Source of the DNA: Deltaproteobacteria bacterium
GTDB taxonomy: Bacteria; Bdellovibrionota; UBA1018; UBA923
Direction: 5' to 3'
DNA length: 48,981 nt
NCBI GenBank assembly: GCA_016186905.1
Contig: JACPKS010000031.1
Location: forward strand, 1-48,981
The notes below the pieces were generated by a model. It was not told where the DNA came from, did not search any database, and was given only the letters and a program-made list of their open reading frames with translations. The translations under genes were made by a program, and so were the position numbers. This document shows, in pieces, positions 1 to 7,990 of the stretch. How positions within the stretch are numbered: the stretch's first letter is position 1; every line of letters begins with the position of its first letter.

Positions 1-1941
1 ATCAAGAACTTCGCGGCGGGAATGCGCGAATCCCTTCGAGCCAACGTCAAGCAGATCGAGGAGACGAAAGAGCTTTTGAAGCTCAAGATGCTCGACTGGA
101 ACACGCGCGTCGTGATCACGCAGCTCGGAACTTCGGGAAACGGCAAAACTGAGTTCTTCAAAGCGATGGCGAAGGCCGTTTACGCCGACTCGAACGCGTA
201 CTACAAGATTTCGGGCATTACCGACAAGTACAAGCTCGCGAATTTCTTTCGTCCGCCGACGGGCATCCAGGGCGGCATGGAAGAAACCGACTTCGAACGC
301 TGGGTGAAGAGCCGCATGCATTCCGGCGGCGGCGTGATTATCCTCGACGAGCTGCTTTCGTTCCATGGGATGAGCCCGGCCGAGGTCGGCCACAAGGTCG
401 AGGCGATCAACGAGCTCTACGACCTTCTCGACGAAGGTTTTCTTCGCGTCGGAAACCAGCTCCTCGACGTGCGGGGCTTCGTGATCGGCATTACTGGAAA
501 CGCGCTTCAGGAGGCCTTCGCGGGCATCGGCGACGATCCCGATTCCGAGCGCCTGATTCAGCAGGTGACCGGGAAGATCAAACGCGGCGAAGTCGTGAAG
601 TATTTCCAGCAGTACTCGATCGACCCGCCCAAGGTCGCGCGCTTCGGAAAAATCTTCGTCAACGGCCCGCTTCCGCGCTCCGAGACGATGGAAGTCGGCC
701 GCATCATGATGAGTAAGACCGTCGAAGGCATCAAGTCGGCGCTCGGCCGCGACATCGAGCTCGTCGTGCCCGACGCCGTTATCGAAAAAGTCGTCACGAA
801 CCTGACGACCGTGCAGCTCGGCATGCGCGAGGTCGAGAAGGGATTCAGCACTCTTATTAAAGAGCCCGCTTCGGGGATTCTGGCCGACATTGCCGGCGTG
901 AAAAAACTCGAGGCGAAGCTCGACGGCGGGACGATTCGCTGGTACGCCGGCGGCAAGGAGGTCGTGCTCGAAGGTGTTAAGCTCGATGCTTCCGGAATCG
1001 AGGAGCGCAACTGGGTGTACAAGAGCGAGGTCGCGAAAGGCACGTCGGTCCGCACGCCGCAGATTTCGGATCTCGAGCTTCCCTCAAAGACGGTATTCTC
1101 CGAAGAATCGTTCCGCATGATCGCGATCCACGAAGTTTACGGGCACTGGATGACCGGCGTTCTCGTCAACGGCGTCAACGGCGCCGAGGCGATCAGTCTC
1201 GTGCCGGGAGACGGCTACGGGGGTTACGTCCGCCAGCGTTTTGCAGAGCTCGCCGAGCTCGACACGCTGACGTCGATGATGAAACAGGTCGTTGAGCTCG
1301 AAGCGGGACATCGCGCGGTTTTTCTCATCGGAAAAATTTATGCCGCCGGCGGCGGCCCGGAATCCGCCGAGGCGCTCAAAGGCCGCCGAGCCGACGACAT
1401 CGGAAAAGTAAAGAGCATTCTCGAAAAGACGCTGCACAACCAGCTTTTGCACGGCTACAGCGAGCTCTCATCGCCCGCCGAGCGGAAACTTTTCATGACG
1501 ACGATGAAAGAGCTCGGGGTATTGGCCGCGGATCGCGTGATGGAAAAAGGCGTTGAATCCGGACAATTCGAAGAGGTTTTCAATGCGGCGGTCAAGGAGC
1601 GCTATCTCAGCGGCGAGCAGCTCGACGATTTCGTGAGAAAGATCGACTTCGCGAAGATCGGCCATCCTGACGTGGTTTTGTTCGAGTCCTTGGCGGACGC
1701 CGCTGTCGTGGCGCTCGGCCGTTCCGACGCCCAGTCGTTTGCCGCGCGCAAGGCGCTCATCGAGGATTTTCTGAGGCGCGTGCACGTTGAGCTCGGTTCC
1801 CGTTTGCGCGGGAGCGCGCAGGCCGGCGTGATGGCGGAGCTTGGGAAAGCGTACAAGAAGGTGAAGAGCCAGCTTCTAGAGCTGAAAGGCCCGAACGGCT
1901 GCACGGAGCTTTTGCATAAGGGAGCTGGCGCTGTGGAGTAA
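1..1941 (+). CDS. AAA+ ATPase fused to M41-like metalloprotease domain (5' partial)
   Basis: Probably an ATP-driven protease. The frame is open to the window edge; the first ATG is at 22, without a clear ribosome site, so the gene probably starts upstream. Counting from that ATG, Walker A is GTSGNGKT (36-43) and Walker B VIILDE (105-110), as in ClpB/FtsH-type AAA+ modules. Residues 360-480 resemble the FtsH peptidase: a zinc motif, then AISLVPGDGYGGY (like the FtsH segment ending in PRG-x-ALGY), then GRRADDIGKV, whose Asp sits where FtsH has its third zinc ligand. The zinc motif is HEVYGH (370-375), a six-residue HEXXGH form, where FtsH has five-residue HEAGH. No membrane segment is visible in this part. 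ATPase-protease coupling is inferred from domain order; exact family unknown. Confidence 0.75.
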   Translation: MKNFAAGMRESLRANVKQIEETKELLKLKMLDWNTRVVITQLGTSGNGKTEFFKAMAKAVYADSNAYYKISGITDKYKLANFFRPPTGIQGGMEETDFERWVKSRMHSGGGVIILDELLSFHGMSPAEVGHKVEAINELYDLLDEGFLRVGNQLLDVRGFVIGITGNALQEAFAGIGDDPDSERLIQQVTGKIKRGEVVKYFQQYSIDPPKVARFGKIFVNGPLPRSETMEVGRIMMSKTVEGIKSALGRDIELVVPDAVIEKVVTNLTTVQLGMREVEKGFSTLIKEPASGILADIAGVKKLEAKLDGGTIRWYAGGKEVVLEGVKLDASGIEERNWVYKSEVAKGTSVRTPQISDLELPSKTVFSEESFRMIAIHEVYGHWMTGVLVNGVNGAEAISLVPGDGYGGYVRQRFAELAELDTLTSMMKQVVELEAGHRAVFLIGKIYAAGGGPESAEALKGRRADDIGKVKSILEKTLHNQLLHGYSELSSPAERKLFMTTMKELGVLAADRVMEKGVESGQFEEVFNAAVKERYLSGEQLDDFVRKIDFAKIGHPDVVLFESLADAAVVALGRSDAQSFAARKALIEDFLRRVHVELGSRLRGSAQAGVMAELGKAYKKVKSQLLELKGPNGCTELLHKGAGAVE

Positions 1942-2055
1942 AGGCGGCTTTGTCGGCCTGTGCGCGGCACGTTACGGGTACCCCAATATCCACCGCCGTT
2001 CTTAGCGCCGCTATGCTCGGTTTTCACTCTCGATCTCTTTGTCAGCGCCATATCC

Positions 2056-2382
2056 TCAGGCCACAGCAAGCTGCAATTCATCGACAAGACTTACCGGCGT
2101 CTGAAGATCACCACGCTTGCCCTTGGTTTTTCTGAAGGTGATGAGCCCCAGGCTCTCCAAGAGGAGCAGGTCGCGATATACAGCCTTAAACCCGCGATGG
2201 ACGATGCTCGCTAGTGATGAAATGGAGTCTGGTCTTTTATCGCGAATTGCGCGCCAGAACTCTAGACGCTTATCCGTGAGGACTACTCGAACCGCGTCAA
2301 GCCGACACGAAAGACCAAGAGCTGGCTGGATAAGAAGCTCGCGAACCCCCGGTTCCGCGAACGGTTCGAGGAGGAATACCAC
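2056..2382 (-). pseudogene. Decayed TumA/HVO_A0114-type antitoxin HTH
   Basis: From about residue 28 the product reads like the winged-helix HVO_A0114 (TumA) antitoxin family: VVLTDKRLEFWRAIRDKRP, then an HTH ending FKAVYRDLLLLESLGLITF, a basic turn and a short C-terminal strand. The family normally carries about 35 more N-terminal residues of different sequence. Here the first 27 residues are only the antisense of the neighbouring XRE gene, and no TumE toxin partner is next to it. I therefore read it as a 5'-truncated relic; the HTH part itself is uninterrupted. An intact short DNA-binding protein starting at 2382 is the alternative. Confidence 0.55.
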
Positions 2383-2583
2383 CGTCTTTCAATAGCCGAG
2401 CAGATCGTTCGGCTTCGCCTCCAGGCCGGTCTTACTCAGGCCGAAGTAGCCAAGCGGGCGGGTACGACCGCCTCGGCGATCAGCCGCTACGAACTTCAGA
2501 CGCTTCGGAAGATCGCCGGAGCCTGCGGCGGGCGGCTAGAGGTCGTCTTGCGCGGGAGAGACGACACCGACCGGGCCGCATAG
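2266..2583 (+). pseudogene. Decayed XRE-family antitoxin
   Basis: This open frame of 105 codons has no ATG, GTG or TTG before the conserved region. It encodes KPTRKTKSWLDKKLANPRF, then an XRE helix-turn-helix (LRLQAGLTQAEVAKRAGTTA) and a tail ending GACGGRLEVVL, a pattern typical of antitoxins in chromosomal type II pairs. Between the recognition helix and the tail it reads SAISRYELQTLRKI, where relatives, as I remember them, have two RYE copies about eight residues apart. This looks like an in-frame deletion between short repeats. The missing start, the deletion and the absence of a toxin point to a relic. Its 5' end overlaps the minus-strand antitoxin relic. Confidence 0.6.
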
Positions 2584-2610
2584 CGCGATCGAGCGTCCTG
2601 GTCTCGGCCT

Positions 2611-4398
2611 TCAGAGCACCTGGTCCCAGGGGGGACTTACCGCAAACGCCGCATTGATTAGGCCCACGTGGGAATAGGCCTGCGGGAAATTCCCGCGTTG
2701 GAGGCTCTGACCGGGAAGGTAATGCTCCGAGAGCAGGCCCAAGGTATTCGCTGCTTGGAGGGTGTTGCGCATGGTTTCCGAAGCGAGACCCTTCTCCCCC
2801 AGCCTGGCCAGTGCCTGCACGAGCCAGAAGGAGCACACGAGGAACCCCGCCTGGGGCGTGCCAAAATCGTCCTGACGTAAATAGCGATAGAGAAACGTGG
2901 GGGGGCCATTGCCATTTCCCAGCCGCAGTTTCTTGGCCACCTCCAAGACCGTTCTTCGGGACAAGTCGGCGTTGGGATAACGCAAGACGGGAAGCAGCAG
3001 AAGAGCGGCGTCGAAGCTCTCATCCGTTGGCCCATTTCGCAATGAGCCCTCTCGGACGGCTGATTCGAGGGCCTGCTCGGCCCGCGCCTTCGCTGCCGCC
3101 AGGTCGAGTTCCAAGTCCTTCAGGAACCCCGCTTCTCGCAGTCGGATGACTCTCTCGATCCCCGCCCAGCACATAAGATTGGAGAACGAATGCGGCTGCC
3201 AACCGTTCCGCACTTCCCACAAGCCGGCATCGGGCTGGGAAATGTTCTTCGCGCACGATCGGGCAAGGCTCTTCAGCAGCTCCTCGTGGTCTTTCGTTCT
3301 CAGGTGCCAAAACCGCTCGTCGAAGTAGATGGGCGCGAGAGTGAGGATCAGCTCGCCATAGACGTCGTTTTGAACATGATCGGCGGCCTGGTTGTTGCTG
3401 CGCACGGGCTGCGCTCCTGCGTAGCCGGCCCACCCGGCGTGATCGCGCTCCGGCAGGGGGAGAGACTGATCCAGGGCGTAGACAGGGCGGAGCCGGTCAC
3501 GCGAGTGCTCGTGCTTGTAGGCGACATCGAGCAGAAACTTGAGAAACCCCTCCATCTCCTCGAAGTGCCCGAGGTTGTGGAAAGCCGAGAGCACGAAGGC
3601 GGAATCGCGAAGCCAGCAGTACCGATAATCCCAGTTTCGTTTCTCTCCGCTCTGCTCGGGAAGGCTTGTGGAAAGGGCGGCGAGGATGGCCCCCGTGTCC
3701 TCGTAGCAATGCAGCTTGAGCGCTAGCGCCGACCTGATCGTCTCTTTTTGGAAGAGACTGGGAATGGAGCAGTGCTTAACCCACGTCCGCCAGTAGCTCT
3801 CGGTCTGCGTGAGGAAGCCGCGGGCGACCTGAACCAGGTCATCCTCGATCCCAAAACTCCAGGAAAGCCCGAAACAAAGGGGTTCCGTCAGGAGAAACGG
3901 AGTCTCGTCGCACAGGTACGTGAGCGGCATGTTCGTTACGAGCCGCAGGTTCTCGCCGCGAATCTCGAAACGAAGATGGCTGTTGCCGCGAACGGCCTTT
4001 ACGGGCTCCTTTTCCCAGCCGTTGACCGGGCGACACGACACCTGGATCGTCGGATTCCCGGACTTGGGCTCGACGATACGAAACAGAGCGGCAGGACGGA
4101 ACATCCTTCCATGCTGCTCGAAGCGCGGACAGAAGTCGGTAACCTCGAATTCGCTTCCATCATCCGTCGTGAAACGGGTTTTCAGGATATTCGTATTGGG
4201 AAGGTAGGTTTGCCGGGTTCGGAAGCGCGCCGACGATAAGGCGGCGGGCCTGATCGCGAAATGTCCCCCTTGGGGGTCGAGAAGCCTCCCGAAGACTGGT
4301 GGACTGTCCGGCCGGGGTAGACAGAGCCAATCCACCGATCCGCTCTGCCCGATGAGCGCCGCCGCTTGGCAATTCCCGATGAGCCCGTAGGGATACAT
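2611..4398 (-). CDS. Glycoside hydrolase family 15 (glucoamylase/trehalase-like)
   Basis: This inverting alpha-glucosidase of the GH15 clan, 595 aa, is a full-length two-domain form: an N-terminal beta-sandwich to about residue 220, then an (alpha/alpha)6 barrel. Family signatures are YGLIGN at the start, NWDYRYCWLRDSAF at 255-268, the general acid in GLWEVR (Glu395) and the second catalytic Glu in LLSEHY (Glu558), followed by GNFPQAYSHVGLI. No signal peptide, so it acts in the cytoplasm. It faces otsA across overlapping promoters, which suggests a role in trehalose or maltodextrin turnover. Bacterial GH15 enzymes include trehalases, dextranases and glucoamylases, and sequence alone does not settle the substrate. 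Confidence 0.88.
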   Translation of the reverse strand: MYPYGLIGNCQAAALIGQSGSVDWLCLPRPDSPPVFGRLLDPQGGHFAIRPAALSSARFRTRQTYLPNTNILKTRFTTDDGSEFEVTDFCPRFEQHGRMFRPAALFRIVEPKSGNPTIQVSCRPVNGWEKEPVKAVRGNSHLRFEIRGENLRLVTNMPLTYLCDETPFLLTEPLCFGLSWSFGIEDDLVQVARGFLTQTESYWRTWVKHCSIPSLFQKETIRSALALKLHCYEDTGAILAALSTSLPEQSGEKRNWDYRYCWLRDSAFVLSAFHNLGHFEEMEGFLKFLLDVAYKHEHSRDRLRPVYALDQSLPLPERDHAGWAGYAGAQPVRSNNQAADHVQNDVYGELILTLAPIYFDERFWHLRTKDHEELLKSLARSCAKNISQPDAGLWEVRNGWQPHSFSNLMCWAGIERVIRLREAGFLKDLELDLAAAKARAEQALESAVREGSLRNGPTDESFDAALLLLPVLRYPNADLSRRTVLEVAKKLRLGNGNGPPTFLYRYLRQDDFGTPQAGFLVCSFWLVQALARLGEKGLASETMRNTLQAANTLGLLSEHYLPGQSLQRGNFPQAYSHVGLINAAFAVSPPWDQVL

Positions 4399-4419
4399 TC
4401 GTTGCGATTCCTAAAAGGA

Positions 4420-4448
4420 ATTGTATTTTCATTTGATGTCAAAGTAAA
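4420..4448 (-). promoter_or_regulatory. Sigma-70-like promoter of the GH15 gene
   Basis: On the minus strand, TTTACT (4448-4443), a 17-bp spacer and TACAAT (4425-4420) lie just ahead of the GH15 start at 4398. It overlaps almost completely the candidate otsA promoter on the other strand. The dyad ATTCCT-AAA-AGGAAT (4407-4421) overlaps the -10 and could bind a regulator. Confidence 0.45.
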
Positions 4449-4450
4449 CT
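4421..4450 (+). promoter_or_regulatory. Sigma-70-like promoter of otsA
   Basis: TTGTAT (4421-4426), an 18-bp spacer and TAAACT (4445-4450) lie 11 bases before the otsA ATG. The transcript would have a leader of only about 4-5 bases. Consistent with this, no Shine-Dalgarno sequence at normal spacing precedes otsA. Confidence 0.4.
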
Positions 4451-4461
4451 AGGCAAACTCC

Positions 4462-6708
4462 ATGCGGCTGTCGTTACGGTTCATCGTGCCTCTCTTGGTC
4501 GTGCTTTCCGCCATCGCCTACGGGATCATTCCCCTGGTCGACGAGCTGACGTTGCGATGGTTTGTCCGGGATATCGACATGAGGACGAGCCTGATCGCCA
4601 GCACGGTGCAGGACAGCCTCACGCCGCTGGTTCGAGACGGAGCCACCGGGAAGATTGCCAAGCTCTTCAACCGGATGATTCAGGATGAGCGCCTTTACGC
4701 CCTCGGGTTCTGTGATCCCTCAAACAAGCTCGTCTACAAGACGCAGACTTTCCCGGAGGATCTGCGGTGCGAGGCCGTCGCCCAACCCGGGGAGGCACCG
4801 ACCCAGATCGTCAAGCTTCCCCATGGCCCTCTTCACGTCGCCCTCCGTCCGATTCAGGACGAAGGCGGTGAGCTAGGGAACCTGCTTCTCGTGCACGACA
4901 TGAGCTTCGTCGCGCGGCGAAGCGGCGATACCAAACGGTACGTGTTCTATCTCTTCGTCGTTCTTGGCGCGGTCATCTCCGGGCTGACGGTCTTGATCGC
5001 GCAACTGAGCTGGAGAGGCTGGGTCCAGGGAATCCGGTCCTTGATCAAGGGCGAAGGGCTCATCCGGCCCGTATCCAGGATCGCGGCTCCGGAACTCAAG
5101 CCCATTGCCAAGGATCTGCGTGCCCTGATCCGCGACCTGGAGGCCGACCGGAAAGCGCGTGATGAAAGCCAGATGACCTGGAGCCCAAGGACTCTCAAAG
5201 AGATCCTACACAATGATCTGGCCGGAGACGAGATTCTGATCGTTTCGAACCGGCAGCCCTATATTCACGTCCTTAACGAGGGAAAGGTGGAGGTCCAGAT
5301 CCCCGCCAGCGGCCTTGTCACCGCGCTGGAACCTATCATGCGCGCGTGCTCCGGAACGTGGATCGCTCACGGGAGCGGGAGCGCGGACAAGACGGTGGTC
5401 GATAAGGACGATCACGTCCGTGTTCCCCCCGAGAATCCCTCGTACCAAATCCGGCGAGTCTGGCTGACCAAGGAAGAGGAGGCGGGCTATTATTACGGGT
5501 TCGCGAACGAGGGTCTTTGGCCCCTCTGCCACATCGCCCATGTGCGCCCCGTGTTTCGAGCGGCTGACTGGAACGCGTACGTCAAAGTCAACGAGAAGTT
5601 CGCGAAGACCGTCGTCGAGGAGGCGAAGACCGAGAATCCCGTCGTGCTCGTCCAAGACTACCACTTCGCGCTCCTGCCGAGGCTCATCAAGCGGGACCTG
5701 CCGGATGCCACGGTCATCACGTTCTGGCACATCCCTTGGCCGAATCCGGAAGCCTTTGGGATCTGTCCGTGGCGCGATGAGATTCTCGATGGGCTGTTGG
5801 GAAGCAGCATCCTGGGTTTCCATACCCGCTTCCACTGCAACAACTTCATGGACACGGTGGACCGTTTCATCGAATGCCGGGTCGACCGCGAAACCTCGAC
5901 CATTTCTTACGGAGGAAAGCTCACCGCGGTGAATCCCTATCCGATCTCCATCGAATGGCCGACACGGTGGCTGAAGACGCAGAAGCCCGTCGCCGACTGC
6001 CGTTCCCATGTCCGCGCGCTCAATGGGATACCCGCCGATCGAAAGGTGGGGGTCGGCGTGGATCGACTCGACTACACCAAGGGCATTCTGGAGCGATTCC
6101 TCGCTATCGAGCGCTTTCTGGAGCTTCGTCCGGAATGGGCAGGCAAGGTGACGTTCGTCCAGATCGCGGCACCCAGCCGGTCCTCGATCGAGCAGTATCA
6201 GGCGTTCGAGGCCCAAGTGAGAGCGGCTGCGCGTAGAGTGAACACGCGTTTCGGCGGGAACGGGTACGAACCCATTTGTCTCAAGGTGGAGCATCACGAT
6301 CCGGAAAAGGTTTACGAGTACTTCCGCGGAGCGGACTTCTGTTTCGTGAGCAGCCTCCATGATGGAATGAATCTCGTGGCCAAGGAGTTCGTCGCCGCCC
6401 GCGACGACGAGCGGGGGGTCTTGATCTTGAGCCAGTTCACGGGCGCCTCCCGCGAGCTCGCCGAGGCCCTGATCGTCAATCCCTACAATATCGACCAGTC
6501 GGCGAAGGCCGTGCAGGTGGCGCTGGAAATGTCGGCGAATGAGCAGCGCGACCGGATGCGTTCGATGAGGGGCTTGATCCAGGAGTTCAACGTCTATCGC
6601 TGGGCCGGGCGGATGCTGATGGACGCTTCTCGCATCCGCAGCCGTCAACGCTTCACGGGGCGTTTCGGCGAGACGAAGCTCGAAAGCCCGCCGATGCGAA
6701 TTCTATGA
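4462..6708 (+). CDS. otsA: Trehalose-6-phosphate synthase with N-terminal membrane sensor region
   Basis: It makes trehalose-6-phosphate from a nucleotide-glucose donor and glucose-6-phosphate. The GT20 catalytic domain spans about residues 250-730, with SNRQP (262-266), [24 protein letters not shown] and [14 protein letters not shown], all family landmarks. Unusually, about 240 residues precede it: a membrane segment (8-26), a periplasmic region (about 30-155), a second membrane segment (160-182) and a charged HAMP-like stretch (183-235). At 748 aa it is far longer than the 450-500 aa of ordinary OtsA. The layout is that of a transmembrane sensor whose output module is replaced by the synthase, so activity may respond to an extracytoplasmic signal such as osmotic stress (inference). 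It overlaps otsB by ATGA. Confidence 0.93.
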   Translation: MRLSLRFIVPLLVVLSAIAYGIIPLVDELTLRWFVRDIDMRTSLIASTVQDSLTPLVRDGATGKIAKLFNRMIQDERLYALGFCDPSNKLVYKTQTFPEDLRCEAVAQPGEAPTQIVKLPHGPLHVALRPIQDEGGELGNLLLVHDMSFVARRSGDTKRYVFYLFVVLGAVISGLTVLIAQLSWRGWVQGIRSLIKGEGLIRPVSRIAAPELKPIAKDLRALIRDLEADRKARDESQMTWSPRTLKEILHNDLAGDEILIVSNRQPYIHVLNEGKVEVQIPASGLVTALEPIMRACSGTWIAHGSGSADKTVVDKDDHVRVPPENPSYQIRRVWLTKEEEAGYYYGFANEGLWPLCHIAHVRPVFRAADWNAYVKVNEKFAKTVVEEAKTENPVVLVQDYHFALLPRLIKRDLPDATVITFWHIPWPNPEAFGICPWRDEILDGLLGSSILGFHTRFHCNNFMDTVDRFIECRVDRETSTISYGGKLTAVNPYPISIEWPTRWLKTQKPVADCRSHVRALNGIPADRKVGVGVDRLDYTKGILERFLAIERFLELRPEWAGKVTFVQIAAPSRSSIEQYQAFEAQVRAAARRVNTRFGGNGYEPICLKVEHHDPEKVYEYFRGADFCFVSSLHDGMNLVAKEFVAARDDERGVLILSQFTGASRELAEALIVNPYNIDQSAKAVQVALEMSANEQRDRMRSMRGLIQEFNVYRWAGRMLMDASRIRSRQRFTGRFGETKLESPPMRIL

Positions 6709-7499
6709 AATACCTGTTTTCAGACGGTGGCCTGAGAATTCTCGAATCGCTGTGCTTCACGCGCACGCTCTTCGCCTTCGATTTCGACGGTACACTCGCG
6801 CCGATCGTCGCGCGGCCGTCGGACGCGCGAGTCAGTCGGCGCACAAGCGAGATTCTGCGCGTCCTCAACGCCAAGGCGCCGATCGCTATCATCTCCGGGC
6901 GAAGCCTCCAGGACCTCAAGAGCAGGATGAATATCCGTCCAGCCTTCCTGATCGGCAATCATGGTCAGGAAGGGCTGGGCTCGAATTCGATCGCGCTCGA
7001 AGCCGCCCGGGTCACGTGCCGTTCCTGGCAGTCCCAGGTTGAATCGTTCGTCAGCAGATCGCGCGATCCCGTGGGAGTCGAAGTCGAGGACAAGGAGTTC
7101 TCTCTCGCCGTCCATTACCGACGAGCGCGCAGGAAGCGGGAGACGCGCCTCGCGATCCTCGATTTCCTGAGCCGCATGACACCGTCGCCCAGGCTCATCT
7201 TCGGAAAATCGGTGGTCAACCTCATCCCCGCCGGAGCGCCGCACAAGGGAATGGCGCTGTTGGAGGCGATGGGGAACGCCCAGGCCCGCTCGGCCTTTTA
7301 CATCGGAGATGACGACACGGACGAGGACGTGTTCGCGCTTCCCGACGATCGGGTCATCTCGGTCCGGGTGGGCAAGAAGCGCTCATCCCACGCGAAGTTC
7401 TACCTACGCCGGCAAGGGGAAGTGAATCTACTGCTGTCGCGCCTGGTCGAGTTCTTCGGCGAGGCTGGCAAGGTGTCGGGAAAGGCTCTGGCGCTATGA
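6705..7499 (+). CDS. otsB: Trehalose-6-phosphate phosphatase
   Basis: It removes phosphate from trehalose-6-phosphate to release trehalose. It is a HAD-superfamily enzyme of 264 aa, normal for the family. Motif I is FDFDGTLAPI (nucleophile Asp26, acid Asp28), motif II is in IAIISGRS, and the Mg-binding motif IV is GDDDTDEDVF near residues 202-211. The start overlaps the otsA stop (ATGA) and the end overlaps the MarR start (ATGA), so these genes are translationally coupled. Together with otsA it forms a complete two-step trehalose pathway. Confidence 0.95.
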   Translation: MKYLFSDGGLRILESLCFTRTLFAFDFDGTLAPIVARPSDARVSRRTSEILRVLNAKAPIAIISGRSLQDLKSRMNIRPAFLIGNHGQEGLGSNSIALEAARVTCRSWQSQVESFVSRSRDPVGVEVEDKEFSLAVHYRRARRKRETRLAILDFLSRMTPSPRLIFGKSVVNLIPAGAPHKGMALLEAMGNAQARSAFYIGDDDTDEDVFALPDDRVISVRVGKKRSSHAKFYLRRQGEVNLLLSRLVEFFGEAGKVSGKALAL

Positions 7500-7990
7500 T
7501 TCGATCCGATGAAACCCAGCACGAGGGCGCCTTGACCACGCTAGTAGATGTCGGTCTGGCGCTCCAACGACTCAACAAGACCTTCGAGCAGCAACTCGGT
7601 CTCAGCATCGTCCAGTGGTGCGTGCTTCATCGCCTCCTCGATCTGCCGGCTGCTTCGGCGTTGTTGCTCGCGCACGCGGTCGGCGTCACGCCGGGAACGC
7701 TGACTCAGAGTCTGGGGCGTCTGAAGAGGAAGGGGCTCGTCTACGTCGGCGAAGACCCTCGGGATGCCAGGCGGAAGTCGATCGCGGTGACCCGGGACGG
7801 GAGGGATGCGGTGGTCAAGGCCAGCCGGTTCTTTCGGGAGAGTCTTGCCAAGGTGGTGGCGTTGAGAGCCGAGTTGGAGGCCGTCAGGGACGCTCTGAGG
7901 AATGTACCCGCCGAGGACCCGACACACCGCAGGCGGGCCTTGGGCTACGGGGGGACCCTCGACCGCACGCACGCGGAGCGCCGGGAATGA
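7496..7990 (+). CDS. MarR-family transcriptional regulator
   Basis: This 164-aa winged-helix protein of the MarR type is a dimeric DNA-binding protein that usually senses small molecules or stress. The recognition-helix region reads AHAVGVTPGTLTQSLGRLKRKGLV and the wing DPRDARRKSIAVTRDG, both typical. It overlaps otsB upstream and the antiporter downstream by ATGA, so it probably regulates its own operon, possibly at the divergent GH15/otsA promoters (inference). The C-terminal 25 residues are basic and probably disordered. Confidence 0.85.
   Translation: MIRSDETQHEGALTTLVDVGLALQRLNKTFEQQLGLSIVQWCVLHRLLDLPAASALLLAHAVGVTPGTLTQSLGRLKRKGLVYVGEDPRDARRKSIAVTRDGRDAVVKASRFFRESLAKVVALRAELEAVRDALRNVPAEDPTHRRRALGYGGTLDRTHAERRE

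Noticed and set aside
1950..2214. Short plus-strand frames after the AAA+ gene
   Set aside because: They lie antisense to the TumA-like HTH, which carries the recognisable sequence.
5726..5740. Sigma-54-like TGGCACATCCCTTGG
   Set aside because: It ends TTGG instead of TTGC and encodes the conserved WHIPWP motif of OtsA, so the resemblance is due to coding constraint.
5206..6648. 480-codon open frame antisense to otsA
   Set aside because: It mirrors the GT20 domain, has no recognisable protein sequence and is explained by GC-rich codon structure.
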